Positions 1-10,819 of a stretch of 64,000 nt of DNA are shown here, piece after piece. How positions within the stretch are numbered: the first letter of the stretch is position 1; every line of letters begins with the position of its first letter. The DNA lies in assembly GCA_027943335.1 (NCBI GenBank), contig BSBK01002078.1, forward strand, positions 231,501-295,500. The letters run 5' to 3'. The DNA is from Chamaecyparis obtusa. Lineage: Eukaryota > Streptophyta > Pinopsida > Cupressales > Cupressaceae. The notes under the pieces were generated by a model. That model was given only the letters and a program-made list of their open reading frames with translations. It did no database searches and had not been told where the DNA came from. The translations under genes and the position numbers were made by a program.

Positions 1-276
1 TATCCTTAGCTTCATTCTGATTCTCATCTATGAGAACTCCCTCTGTCAGCAAACTTCTCTTTCTGACTGAAAACTCTCCCTCTTAGAAATCTAAAGAAAT
101 TTCTTGAAATATGATAGCAAACTCTCCCTCTTTGACAACACATGCCAAAGACAACACATACCAAGTGAATAGCAATGTACCTTGAGTACTGTTTCATATG
201 CAATGATTCCTTGACTAAGCTACATCAACTGACTAATCTTTAATATGCTTTGGTTGATGCATCACTAAAACTTCAT
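1..276 (-). other. Copia 3' untranslated tail with repeated polypurine runs
   Basis: Between the RNase H end and the window edge there is no coding sequence. On the minus strand the tail holds three purine runs of the AAGAGGGAGAGTTT type, at about 34-45, 72-85 and 120-134. In LTR elements the polypurine tract next to the 3' LTR primes plus-strand DNA synthesis. Which of the three is the functional one cannot be told because the LTR edge lies outside the window. Confidence 0.5.
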
Positions 277-543
277 TTAATGAGCCTCAAATAGGGGAAT
301 GACCCCTAACTTACCTCTTAGATACAAGAATGCATCCTTAGGTAGTGGCTCAGTGAATATATCTACAATTTGTTCTTTTGTATGAATATATTCCAATCTG
401 ATTTCCTTGTCCTGCACCAATTCTCTAACAAAGTGATATTTTATAGCAATGTGTTTGGTTTTGGAATGCATTACTGGATTCTTTGAAATATTTATTGCAC
501 TTGTATTATCAAAAAAATATAACAACTGGTTCTTTGATCTCAA
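277..543 (-). pseudogene. pol: Copia RNase H, C-terminal part
   Basis: This 88-codon piece matches the end of Copia polyproteins. It contains FDNTSAINISKNPVMHSKTK, the usual D-N-xx-A-I-xx-NPV-H-R/S-KH block of RNase H, followed by HFVRELV and EYIHTKEQIVDIFTEPLP, the typical last segment before the stop. RNase H removes the RNA strand of the RNA:DNA hybrid during reverse transcription. It shares the reading frame of the 595-840 piece upstream, from which it is separated by stops and a poorly preserved stretch at 544-594. The catalytic Asp is present in this half, but the whole protein is broken. Confidence 0.88.
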
Positions 544-594
544 CCTTCATGCCTTCCAATAACTATTTGAACCAAACAATATTAGAGTAGTTTA

Positions 595-840
595 CTACTG
601 TAGCAACATATTCTGCTTCTGCTGTGGATTAGGATGTGCAATTTTGCTTTTACTGGTCCAAGATACCAACCTCTTGCCAAGAAAGAATGCTCCACCACTT
701 GTACTTTTTCTATCATCAATGTTTCCTACCCAATCAGCATTAGTAAACACTTTTAAGTCCAGATTGCCTCCTAATTTATACCACAAGCCATAATCTTCAG
801 TTCCTTTCAAGTATCTCAAGATTCTTTTGATTGCCATCAT
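595..840 (-). pseudogene. pol: Copia RNase H, N-terminal part and RT connection
   Basis: The piece starts with AIKRILRYLKGTEDYGLWY, the conserved link between Copia RT and RNase H, and continues with NADWVGNIDDRKSTSGGAFF and LGKRLVSWTSKSK. These are the first RNase H block (D of ADW) and the glycine-rich DRKSTSG block of Ty1/Copia elements. The region 841-1104 between it and the RT still reads as RT thumb in places but carries several stops. Same frame as its neighbours, so damage here is by point mutation. Confidence 0.88.
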
Positions 841-1104
841 ATGATTTTCTCTTGGTTTTACTAAGAATCTTGCTACTATACCAACTACTAAGGCAATATT
901 AGGCCTTGTATGAACTACATACTATAATTTTCCAATCATTGATCTATATAAGGTCTGATCTACTTCTTTTGAATCATCATTTTTGGTAAGCTTCAGTCCA
1001 GTACACATGGGGGTACCAACTGGTTTTGCATCTTCCATACCAAACTTCTTAAGTATTTTCTTGATGTATTTAGACTAAGTAATGCAGATACCATTCTTGC
1101 TTTG

Positions 1105-1926
1105 CTAAATTTGAAGACCAACAAAAAACTTTATCTGACCAAACATAGACATTTCAAATTCTTTGTTCATTTGCTCTAAAAATTCTTTGCACTGATCATC
1201 ATTACCTATAAATATAGTATCATCCACAAATATTTCTACCAAAACAATTTTGTTATCTAGTCCTGCCTTGATGTACAAACTACTATTATCATTAGCTCTT
1301 TTGAAACCAATCTGAATAAGATAGTTATGTAATCTTTCATACCATGCTCTAGGGGCTTGTTTCAGACCATACAATGCTTTGTGTAACTTGCAGACCATAT
1401 CCTTTTTGTCTGGATCAACAAAACCTTCAGGTTTCTCAATGTAGACTTCTTCATCAAGAATACCATTGAGAAATGGAGATTTTACATCCATTTGATATAC
1501 CTTAAATCCTTTATGTGTTGCATATGCAAGTAGAGTTCTTACACCTTGTAATCTTGCAACAGGAGCAAAATTCTCTCCATAATCTATACCTTCTTCTTGA
1601 GAATACCCTTTACACACTAATCTAGCTTTGTTTCTAGATACTTGACCATCTTCATTCAGCTTGTTCCTGAATACCCATTTTGTTCCAATTACATTTTTGT
1701 CTTTAGGCCTAGGTACAAGAGTCCATGTCTTGTTTTTCTCTATTTGTTCTATTTCTTCATCCATAGCCTCAATCCAACTTTCATTTTCCAATGCATTTTT
1801 AACATTTTTAGGTTCAAAGTCAGCAAGTAAACATGTACCTTTCAATTTACTTCTTGTCATAGTACCATCTGATTTGTTTCCAATAATTTGATCTGGTGTA
1901 TGATGCTTCCTCACATACTTGGCCAA
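1105..1926 (-). pseudogene. pol: Copia reverse transcriptase (RVT_2)
   Basis: A 273-codon open stretch covers most of the Copia reverse transcriptase. Visible landmarks in order are [21 protein letters not shown], then [31 protein letters not shown], the FAPVARL block, [32 protein letters not shown] and the active site FVDD (most Copia elements have YVDD). It copies element RNA into DNA inside the virus-like particle. The stop at 1105 is a TAG within the LQI-QSKNG motif, where relatives usually carry K or Q. This is the best preserved part of the element but not a complete enzyme, since the thumb lies beyond the stop. Confidence 0.95.
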
Positions 1927-2013
1927 TACAAGGTCCTTACTTCTTGAATGAGTTACATTGTCATCTTCTTGAATTTCATCTTCAGGTTCAGTTTGCTCGG
2001 GCTCAGTAGATAT

Positions 2014-2511
2014 TCACTTGGTAGCTTCAGAATGAGACTCAGTTTCTTGTGACTCGGTTTGAATTTCTTCTTGCGACTTGGTTACTGTACTGGGCTTGGT
2101 AGATTTAGTTTTCTTATTGATAGATGTGTCTAGTAATGTATCAGGTTCAATGTAAAAAAATCTTTTGTAATCCTCTGGTTCCTTTTTGCTTTCTTCTTCA
2201 GTCTTTTCTACAAACTCATCAACTTTCACATGTGCACTTTCTATGATTTTGTGAGTAGACAAATTCAGACATCTATATGCTTTACTTTTGCAAGAATATC
2301 CCAAAAATATTCCTTCATCACTTTTTACATCAAATTTTCCTTTTCTAGATTCTTTTAAGATGTAACATTTACTACCAAATACTTTTAGGTAACTTACATT
2401 GGGTTTATAGCCATACCATAACTTATAAGGAGTTTTGAATGTGTCTTTCCTCAACTGTACTTTGTTTGAGGTATGAAATACAGTGCTAATAGCTTCCTTT
2501 CGGTATTTCAT
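2014..2511 (-). pseudogene. pol: Copia integrase C-terminal part and linker to RT
   Basis: This 165-codon piece contains TPYKLWYGYKPNVSYLKVFG, then CYILKE, FDVKSDEGIFLGYSCKSKAY and HVKVDEF. These are the conserved C-terminal blocks of Copia integrases (the GKP-F-hY motif region). After it comes an acidic Ser/Thr/Glu-rich linker that continues through 1927-2013 to the RT. The stretch 2512-2571, where the core and C-terminal parts join, is damaged. Function in an intact element is insertion of the cDNA into host DNA. Confidence 0.9.
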
Positions 2512-2571
2512 AGCAATGTTCTTTTAAATCATTAGAGTCCTTGCACAATCCATGATAGATCTGTTCCTTCT

Positions 2572-3270
2572 TTAAGCTATTCCATTTTTCTTAGGAGTTC
2601 TTGGGGCTGATACCTGTCTTTTGATTCCTCTTTCAATGCAAAAATTATTGAATTCATGGGAGATGAATTCACCACCTCTGTTTGATCTCAAGCACTTCAT
2701 TCTTTTTCCTATTTCCTTTTCTACTCTTGCTAGATACCATTTGAATTTCTCAAATGCCTCTGATTTTTCTCTTAAATACATAACAGTCATCATTCTAGAG
2801 TAATCATTAACAAAAAGAATAAAGAATTTTTCTCCAGTATAGCTTTCAACATATTTTGCAATGTTTTCATCTTCTTTCATCTTCATCTGATCAAATTATC
2901 CTCTTAGGCTTTTTGCTTTGGCTCTCTTCACATTGTCATCACCACCATAAATTTTCTTCAGCTTGTTCCACATTTCATAAGCAGTGGTGCAGTCTTTGAT
3001 CTCATCAAATTCTTTATAGCTAAGAGCTGATGCAATATCTATCATCATGGTGTTATGGTTCTTTTTCTCTACAATGTCTTCAACAGTTAATGTGCCAGTA
3101 GGAACTGTATATTCTTGATCAATATATTTGCATCCTGAGTCATCAATGGAAGCCAGATGAAGTCTCATGAGACCTTGCCATGCTGAAAATTTATCTCTGT
3201 TAAGCCTTGGAATTTCTCTCTTGTAAGACATCTTGATCTTTAGCTTAGGTCCTTGAAACCCTTCCTGCAA
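2572..3270 (-). pseudogene. gag-pol: Copia gag N-terminus fused to integrase core by deletion
   Basis: Codons from 3270 down read PRLNRDKFSAWQGLMRLHLA and YEMWNKLKKIYGGDDNVKRA, the UBN2-type Copia gag. After a TAA at 2896 the same frame continues as gag (MKMKEDENIAKYVE) and changes abruptly into integrase core (GEKFFILFVNDYSRMMTVMY, then LRSNRGGEFISHEF and KNGIA). The gag remainder with its zinc knuckle, the protease and the integrase HHCC finger are missing. The core keeps its D and E but the middle motif reads SNRGGEF where functional elements have S/T-D-xGGEF, so one catalytic Asp is lost. The in-frame join indicates a single internal deletion. Confidence 0.88.
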
Positions 3271-3279
3271 GCACCAAAA

Positions 3280-3291
3280 GCTCTGATACCA
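3280..3291 (-). other. Primer binding site, tRNA-iMet type
   Basis: On the minus strand this reads TGGTATCAGAGC, two bases after the LTR end. It matches the 3' end of plant initiator tRNA-Met, the usual primer for Copia reverse transcription. It fixes the inner LTR boundary at 3294. Confidence 0.92.
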
Positions 3292-3293
3292 AT

Positions 3294-4453
3294 TGTTGGA
3301 AATATAGATGAAGTAACTAAGAGGGGGGTGAATCAGTTAACCATAAATTTTCTTTCCACAGATCCCTTAGATGTTTTATTAAATCATTTGCTACTGTTGT
3401 TCAACAAACATACAAAGAAATGTTGAAACTTGATTATTGCAGTGAGTATTAATTATAACTATTATTAAGCATTCATCAGTGATTAATATACATGAATAAA
3501 GAAAATAACATGAACACAAGAGACACCAGATTTAACGTGGAAACCCAGTATGGGAAAAACCACCAATGTAACTAGTTACTATGTTTCACTCTTCTGAAGT
3601 CATGCCCTGTTAGGAGCCAACCCGGTAAAAGGTTACAAAACACATTGTTAGGTATGACCTTGTTAGAGGATTTAATCACCCTATTAGGAGTGGCCTTGTA
3701 AGAGGTCTTGAAACAATTCAATAGAACTGTCACCTTGTTAGAGGATTTATAAAATGGTTGTTAAACCAACTTGGTTAGGAGATTTTGAAATCACTATTAC
3801 AATGGTAAGAAAGTAACAATGAAATGACTTGAATAATGATGCAATTGAATTTCTGATTACAGATCTCTATTCTGCTTCACTAGATCCTTCCTGATCAAAA
3901 TATATCTCTACTACTCCTCAAGGATATCTAATCATCCTTCAAAATTCACCCACACTTTCCTTATTTTTTACTTCCACACTTTTAATTCACAACTTGACCT
4001 TCTATATATACCATTCAGGTTGACCATTTAGATTATCAAGTTGGCACTAATAACATTACTAGTCATTACAACAGTCAGCTGGAATAATCAAAATTTATTT
4101 CTCAAATTAACAAAATCCTTTACTGGGCTGACCTTGCTCGGTAAACACTAATCTAAAAAGATTTCCTTTGGTGACCAAGAGAACTCGGTAAGCACTACGA
4201 ATTTTGCAACATCCTTTGGAGACTGAGTGAACTTGGTAAATACTAACTTTCCTTTGTTAACTAAGGAAGCTTGGTTAACACTATTTTTTGCCATACTTTT
4301 CTTTAACACCTGAGATATCTCGGTAGACACTGAAAACTGCCTGCTGACTGACTGAGCTCGGTAAATACTAGGAACTGCTTTGCTGACTGACTGAGCTCGG
4401 TAAATAATATGACATTAGTGTGACATCAAAGACAACACACAATTAATCCAACA
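3294..4453 (-). repeat. Copia 5' LTR (1160 bp)
   Basis: On the minus strand the LTR begins TGTTGGATTAATTG at 4453 and ends TTCCAACA at 3294, with TG...CA ends and a primer site directly after. Its downstream half carries repeated CTCCTAACARGG-type words (about 3600-3780) and the GGTTTTTCCCATACTGGGTT block (about 3535-3560) common at the R/U5 end of plant Copia LTRs. The upstream half holds a short degenerate repeat array, listed separately. I see no open gene in it. Confidence 0.88.
4128..4410 (-). repeat. Seven-copy degenerate CTCGGTAAAYACTA repeat in Copia LTR
   Basis: Seven copies of a GA(A/G)CTCGGTAAAYACTA-like word occur on the plus strand, with the CGG(T) at about 4139, 4186, 4234, 4272, 4321, 4359 and 4398. 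Spacing is 38-49 bp. The last two copies share a longer CTGACTGACTGAGCTCGG unit. The array lies in the U3 part of the LTR, where promoter and enhancer elements normally sit, so a regulatory role is possible but not shown. Confidence 0.72.
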
Positions 4454-6305
4454 CATCTATGGGTCTTTTTCCTCTTGAGGTGGAAGGAAGATCCTCACCT
4501 CTTTGTTGTGTCAGCAAAAGGACACTATAACCACTTCTTTTTTGCACAGTGTATGTTCCCTTAGGAGTCAATTTCATGTACTTTGGATGACTCAAATTTT
4601 TTTTGGCCCTTTTAGGCTCTGCCTTACTGACCATGACTTTCTTTTCATTGACTACATGCATCACCCCTTCAAAATGTTCCATAAGGGCATCTACTTTCCT
4701 AGCCTAGGGTTCAAATCCCTTCAATCGGTCATAAGCCTTATCAAAATTCCTAATGAAATCTATAGTCTTTTTTTAGTTGACCCACTTTTCCTTCTTAATT
4801 TCTTGAGTTTGAAGGTCAAACTCATTTCTTATTATATCTTCAAGAAAATTAAATTGGTGTTCCATGAGAGCACACCTTACCTTGTCTTTGAACATTCTTG
4901 ATAGGAAGCCCTCTATGTCTACACATCTAATGGTGGCAATTGACATTCTATAGGGCTGTAAAACTTGCTTCAAATGCACCCATCCTCCTTTAGTTATGAC
5001 ATACTGATGTGCTATAGTAATGTCTGGGAAGAAAGTTCCCCTTCCCTTATCGGTGAGAGTAGTTTCCTACAAGTCACCAATTTGCCTCAAAATTTGAGCA
5101 TATCCTAATTTCAATGGGACCTAATAGGGTAAAATGTATGGTGCCACTTTGCAACCATATACTCTAAAAACTATGGAAACTAGATATAAAATTATATCCC
5201 CAAAATTGTGGACTATGGTGATGTCCTGACAGTACTCCTTTGGTCTGATTAACTTTAACAACTCTCTTGGGACCCTTGGATTTTCAAAAAATAACAGAGT
5301 CCTAAGTCTTGAAGCAAAATCCCTATCAAATGCAATGTAACTAGCATCAACTTTGTCCCATGACAGGGCTATAGTCCACAATTGTACTGGAAGGGTTTCT
5401 CCACTTCTTTCCTTCACAATATTCACTTTTGAGCTAAATAATTGCTCACCTTTGTACAAGAACATGTGCATGAGCATTGAATACCAACCAAAAGGCCTAC
5501 TAACCTTCATGTTCTTAATTCCCATTAATCCCTCATGGATTAGATCAGCCAAATAAGATGCAAAGTAAAAAATCAATGCCAATTGAGGGTGTAGTGATTG
5601 TACCATCATAAACATATATGGTATTGGCATATGAGTGGCCTCATCATGCCCTAGAATCAAAGTCAAAGACTTGTAGAAACCCTGTGCTCTCTTATTGAAC
5701 AAGTCCAGCCTAAAAGGCTCTAGTGTACTTACACTAACAACACACATTGATCCAATTTCTTCCAGAAATTCCCTTAGAGGCCCTGCTCTCAAATAATCCT
5801 TCTGTACCTCATATACCTCTATAAACTCTATGAAATCTATTTTCTCTAACCCAACATAAGGGTCATTTAATGAAAAAAACTCCCTAATCTCATCATCTAT
5901 GATGCTGATTAGGTCTTTCCAATTTATGTCCTTGACACATTTTGTCACAGGATCATAACACTTGGCAATTTGGATCAACAATTCTACATCCATGAATACT
6001 CTGAGGACTACCAACTTCCCTATATCAAATTGCCAAATATTGCTAAGGGGGGCACAAGAATTTCTTTGTGAGTAGGCTGACCTGAATAAAATAAGACCGT
6101 TATGATCTTTACCCACCCTAGCATCTCTTATCTAATTCCCTCTGTCATGGAGCACTTCAGCTACTAAGTCCCTAGGGTTTCTTGGGACCAATTCCTTAAG
6201 TCTAGCTGCCCCATTATCTAAATACAGGAGTAGTTGCATCAAATCTTCAAAAATTCCCCTGTTCTTATACTCTATTTTTCCAGACAAATTCCTCTTCGGT
6301 GACAT
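4454..6305 (-). pseudogene. Broken gene of unknown function, cut by the Copia LTR
   Basis: A likely start ATG lies at 6305 (MSPKRNLSGKIEYKNRG). The product can be followed through LVPRNPRDLVAEVLHDRGN, a 331-codon open stretch at 6116-5121, then further pieces at 4979-4773 and 4682-4454, ending at the Copia LTR. Stops at 6132-6134, 5121-5123 and about 4700 are TAG. I do not recognise a domain. The layout of a helical, hydrophobic middle (FYFASYLADLIHEG, GDIILYLVSIVFRVYG) followed by a Lys/Arg-rich, Ser-rich tail resembles ORF2 of the X elements further right. That similarity is by eye and weak. It is probably the ORF2-like gene of another non-autonomous retroelement rather than a host gene. 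Confidence 0.55.
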
Positions 6306-8150
6306 TTTAACTAGGAATTCTTAGAAATATATATAAATACTTGAGAAAAAACCCTAAAAATATAGTAAGAAACAAAAATACCTTCCACAATTCTTTCACA
6401 GACCTTAAATAATTCTGTAATTCAAAAAATGTTGACCTACTAGGCACCTGAAAGAACCTCACTTGATATCACCCTAGAGGAAAAATCTAGCTCACCAAAA
6501 TGCTTACGAAAGAGGTAATGAATGCAATGATCAGATTAGGGTATATAGTATTTTGCCAATGGTCTGCAATTCATCCCCATGAAGCTCATTAAGTCCTCCA
6601 TTACTAAAAGTTGGCGGCCTCAGCATTCACAAAACGCGAGCAACATCACAGAGTAGGAATTTGAATTTGAGCCATTGATCCTGTTTCCTTTTTGGCACAT
6701 TAGATGGTTATCAGAAATGACTGCATAGACCCATGTTAGTTTTACCCAAACTAGCTCCCAGCCAATGAGAATAGTTCAAATTATCCATGAGGGAAAAGAA
6801 AACACTTAACTTTACTTTGCTCAGAGTGGACATGTGTCACCTTGTCGCTAAAGTGCTAACCCAAAACTATTAGGAAAATGAGACCAAGATATAATGACAA
6901 CCGTCGATGCTATTTAATCAGATGATCCCTATAATTTAATAAACTTTGGCCCCACAACTTCCCTTATGAGCTCTTTTCCAAATTAAGAAATGCCACATTG
7001 CAAAAACTGGCAAGTGGACCTCTCCTCTTATCTTTCTTAGCACCCAAAATCTTGACAACTGCCACATCATAACTCATTCCAACCAATAGAACATGAACAC
7101 ATTAGTGTAACTTGGCACCCTAGGGCCCGCTGCAAACTTCTTCCTTTAAAGAGAATCTGACAGCTATTGCTAAAGTGCAGGCTTAAATTCCTGACATCTT
7201 TCCCCAATGGTATAGTGACAATCGTAAGATTAATCCATGCTTTATCTTTTGAAAAGTCTGACCCCACACTCACTACATCATTTAAGATAGATGTCAATCA
7301 AAAAACATGCCATAGGAGAAAAATTGTCAGGAATCTACAGTGTTAGAAAAGACCTTGATTAGATGACTGTCACTAAAGCACGATGCTTAAAAGGTTATCA
7401 ATTTGGTCTAGTGGTATAATGACAGTCGTAGATGTGATCTAGTGTTTAACTGCCAGCATACCTTTGTTGACGGGCCCACCTGGATAGATGGTGTTTCATA
7501 GCTACAGCACATGTTAGACATTCTAACAACAAGTAGTGTTGCAGTTCAAAGATAGCCACTAGTTTTAAAGGGTGACATACTATTGAAGAATTTACCTAAG
7601 ACTTAGGCTTTGAAAGAATTAATTAAAAGGGGCCTATCGGATAACCTAACGACATAACATGTAAAGTGGTCATCGGTAAAGGGGGCAATTTAACACATGG
7701 GTATTTGGGGAGTTAGTGAGAAAAAAGGTAATGCAAATTTAGAACAAGGCTTAAAGACCAGCTAGGGCTCCCACCAAACCTAGGGTTTTCACCATAAAGC
7801 CTTGCCATCACGTCTATAAATTGGATTTTTCCAAAAGTTTTAGCATGAAGCTGGAAAAAATTTATATAGTGATAACAGGAGGGGTGATAGAGATGGGCCT
7901 TGTCTAAGAGGTAGAGGTGTGTGACTATGAGGGTTGATGCCACCCCTTGCAAGACAAGTATGGAGATAGCCACCAACATAGATTCCTGTAGGTGCCCCAG
8001 TACAGATACTAGCAACTATCCCTACATAGGTAGATCCTATGGCTTAGGTATAGGTATAGGTAGTAGTATAGGTACCAACAGGTGCAAAGGTACTAGGATA
8101 GGATGAGATAGTTGACATACTTGGTTAGGAGAGAGTGGTGTAGGGTGGAC
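6306..8150. other. Non-coding leader-like region, no gene seen
   Basis: No convincing coding sequence on either strand. The part next to 6305 looks like a 5' untranslated leader of the minus-strand broken gene. It holds a degenerate repeat (listed separately). Small open frames, such as the one at 7713-8015 on the minus strand, show no recognisable motif. Confidence 0.5.
6840..7440 (+). repeat. Three degenerate copies of a GCTAAAGTGC...GTATAATGACAATCGT unit
   Basis: A unit that starts with GT(C/T)RCTAAAGTGC and ends 50-60 bases later with (G/A)TATARTGACA(A/G)YCGT occurs at about 6845-6910, 7150-7225 and 7366-7425. The copies have diverged. They sit upstream of the broken minus-strand gene and may be leader or promoter repeats of the element that carried it. 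Confidence 0.5.
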
Positions 8151-8803
8151 AGATATAGGAAGACATATAGGATGAGTAGATGCTTGATATAGGAGGATAG
8201 GATGTAAAGATGCCAGACATCAGTGGAAAGGATGAGCAAGATGAGATGGATGTGGGAGATTATGATCCTTATTTATAGAGCGATGTTATAGAGAAGGAGG
8301 ACATAGACATCGATGCATTTCTAGTTAGACTAGCGATGACATAGGTACAGGTAGACCATGTCCCAAGACTAGAGAGATGGGTGGAGAGATTAGAGGGTGA
8401 GGTTGTAGAGGTCATACATTAGTGAGATGTCACCATAGAGTGACCAGGGGAGGCTAAGACATTAATGGATGAGCTTGAGTCCATAGAGGCATTGGGGCCA
8501 CATGCAGATAGCCTATGAGTGATGATGCGATCCAGTAGGGAGATCACCTACTAGAAGGAGGCCTATAGATAGGTTGTTCCTAGGGATCAGTAGATCGGGA
8601 GCTTTAGAGAGAGCTCATATATCATTAGGACAACTGTACATAGGTATGGATTGACTGATAGTGGAGGAACATCTTCATGTCCCCCAAGACCACCCTCAGG
8701 TTTAGGAGATCCATCAGTAGAAGTACCATTTATTGCACCACACAGACATCGATAGGCTGAGTTTGGAGGTAGTGGGTCTTAGACATTGTATATACGCTTT
8801 TGA
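8150..8803 (+). pseudogene. Decayed reading frame, C-terminal part, unknown family
   Basis: In one plus-strand frame (for example from 8201, GAT GTA AAG) a protein-like sequence can be followed to a TGA at 8801-8803, interrupted by more than ten stops, nearly all TAG. Readable pieces are KDEQDEMDVGDYDPY, EKEDIDIDAFLVRLAM, LERWVERLEGEVVEV and GGTSSCPPRPPSGLGDPSVE. The acidic, coiled-coil-like stretch followed by a Pro/Ser/Gly-rich tail is typical of the end of plant transposon-derived proteins, but I cannot name the family. Upstream of 8150 the frame dissolves into stops. Confidence 0.4.
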
Positions 8804-10535
8804 ATTTTATCATTTCATTATGTATGTGATTTGATGGACACATTTGCACACTTTATTATTGTATGAGATATCATTGGACATTTGGACAATTTTATTATTT
8901 TATGGACTCTTATATGATGGACTCTATATACATGATGCAGATCTATTATGATTTTTTTTATAATGTACTTCTTATGATGGTATATACATGTGAGTACTAA
9001 CATATGCAGGATGTGATGATTCACTTTGATATGCATTTTACTTATGTTCTACAATGTGATGATTTATTTTTATATGAATGCATAATGGTTAATGATTTAT
9101 CATGCGATGAAAATGTTTATATAAATGCATTTTCTAAATAGTTGTTTATGTAATGCAATGAATTAATGATGATGATATAAACAGAGCTAATAAATATGGA
9201 TAGATGTAAATAGTGGATAATAAATAAACTAGTGATAATGCATATAATGAATGAAAAATAAATGATAAGATCAATGATAGTGAATGTAATGAATGAAATG
9301 TCAGTAATAATGTACCATATGAAATCACAAAAAGAATTGGATAGATTCTAGTATGATAAAATAAGATAAAATGTGATAACCTATAATATGATAAATAAAA
9401 TGTGATTAGATGTTAACTATGATAAAAAGTTACATAAATGATCAAAATATGCATGTGAATATACAATGGTTACATACATAATGAACTATGCAAATGATTA
9501 AATGTGATAATGAAGATGGAATATGCAAAATTTGAAAATGTAACATGAATTCTATATTTTTGTTACCTAAATGTCCTAAAGTTAAATAACAATGTGTTCG
9601 ACATGAGAAGAATGGACAAAGAAAAATAGATGAACTGATAAGCAAGATGACCTACAAAACCCTATAAAAGGAGCACTGATATGCAACATAATTATTTTAA
9701 ATGTAATGAAAAATGAAAAATGAAATGAATATCTCCACAACTTCATGAAACATCTTACAACTTCACGGGAACTAGAATTTGATTATCATCATTGAGCTCA
9801 TTATATTGGAAGGAAATGAAAGCATCATGGTATAATTAAACCAGGATGACCTGAGCACCTCTTGTATGGAGTTTAATATAGAAAAATTAACAAGCATCGA
9901 GGTATAATTAAACTAAGATGACCTGAGTTTCATTTGCATAGCAAACAAGGAATATTCTACCCTCCATTGGAGAACAACTTTTTGGAGTCGAGGTATGTGT
10001 GGTGTATCACCATTAATAGCATTTGCATAACAATATAAATTGTATGTTTCAATATTTATTAAAATGATGAAGGCACTTACGCAAAAACACCCCAATTACT
10101 TGTTCCTTCAACATCATCAAAAAATATCCCACAAAAAATAATCAAAGAGAAATATCATGCCCCATCCCGACCATTCTAATCAATGACATATGGGAGTTTT
10201 AAGCTCATTTCACTAATATCCTGGAATAACATAGGAAACATGATAACAATGAAATCCATATATGAATGCATAGTCTACAACAAATCATTCTAACATGCCT
10301 ACCATGAATATACATTTCTTTTGCCAAAAGATAGTGTTAGGTGTATTGATCAGGTTGGTTGATGTATAGATAAGCAACCACGTTTCGAAAGATAGATCAC
10401 ATATTATGAGTCATGATGATGATATCATTGTGTAAGAATGTTTGATTATATTTTCTTGTCTAGTGAAAATACTCCATTCTATCCTCTAGGAGTTATGATT
10501 ATCATAGATCCACTTCCCAAACTAGGTCGAGGACA
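8804..10535. other. AT-rich low-complexity DNA and probable RLG-A 3' LTR
   Basis: From 8804 to about 9700 the DNA is very AT-rich, with many ATGAATGAAATG- and TGATAA-like words and no coding signal. The part just below 10535 is probably the 3' LTR of RLG-A, because a purine tract (GCTGGGGGCA on the minus strand, 10545-10536) is followed at 10535 by TGTCCTCGACC. The outer end of that LTR cannot be set because no second copy is in the window. Confidence 0.45.
9821..9964 (+). repeat. 72-bp imperfect tandem duplication
   Basis: AGCATCATGGTATAATTAAA at 9821 and AGCATCGAGGTATAATTAAA at 9893 start two similar units that both continue into GATGACCTGAG. The period is 72 bp. It lies within the probable RLG-A LTR region. 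Confidence 0.55.
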
Positions 10536-10819
10536 TGCCCCCAGCTAGGTGATGGACTAACTTATTAGGGGTGAAGAAGGACACAACAAGACTAGGATGA
10601 AGACCAGGACAATAGACAAAGCTATGATGGGGTTTTATTATGGATATATACATTGGTATGACATGCTAAAAGAATCATAATAGAGAGAGGAGCTAACTTG
10701 TCACAAATTGTGCCTATTTCCAGGTTTTCACCATATGTTTTAATTGCAATTTTCTTTTGATTTTTTTTTTTTGTATTTTTTGATGTTTTATTTATATACA
10801 TACCCCTTGCATTTGGATT
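10536..10819 (-). other. RLG-A 3' untranslated tail with GTGAAAACCTGG motif and PPT
   Basis: Downstream of the integrase stop the minus strand carries an A-rich stretch and then GGTGAAAACCTGGAAATAGG (about 10733-10709), a motif found repeatedly in E1 and E2. The tail ends in the purine tract GCTGGGGGCA (10545-10536), which would prime plus-strand synthesis next to the LTR starting at 10535. Confidence 0.6.

Larger units (their letters stand above)
1..4453 (-). mobile_element. Copia LTR retrotransposon, 3' LTR off-window (RLC)
   Basis: Read on the minus strand the order is 5' LTR (4453-3294), primer binding site, gag, integrase, reverse transcriptase, RNase H, then a 3' untranslated tail with polypurine runs. 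Integrase before RT is the Copia (Ty1) order. All coding pieces lie in one reading frame, interrupted by single stop codons rather than frameshifts. The 3' LTR is not present, so it must lie left of base 1. An internal deletion removed most of gag, the protease and the integrase zinc finger. The element is decayed and cannot move on its own. It abuts a broken gene at 4454 and probably inserted into it. Confidence 0.93.

Noticed and set aside
4148..4330. 60-codon minus frame in the Copia LTR
   Set aside because: It is made of the CTCGGTAAAYACTA repeat units and lies inside an LTR.
4454..6305. Active host gene
   Set aside because: Several in-frame stops, truncation by the Copia LTR, no intron-like structure that would remove the stops, and a retroelement context.
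8804..9700. AT-rich replication origin or scaffold attachment region
   Set aside because: Only base composition supports it; no specific motif or positional evidence is visible.
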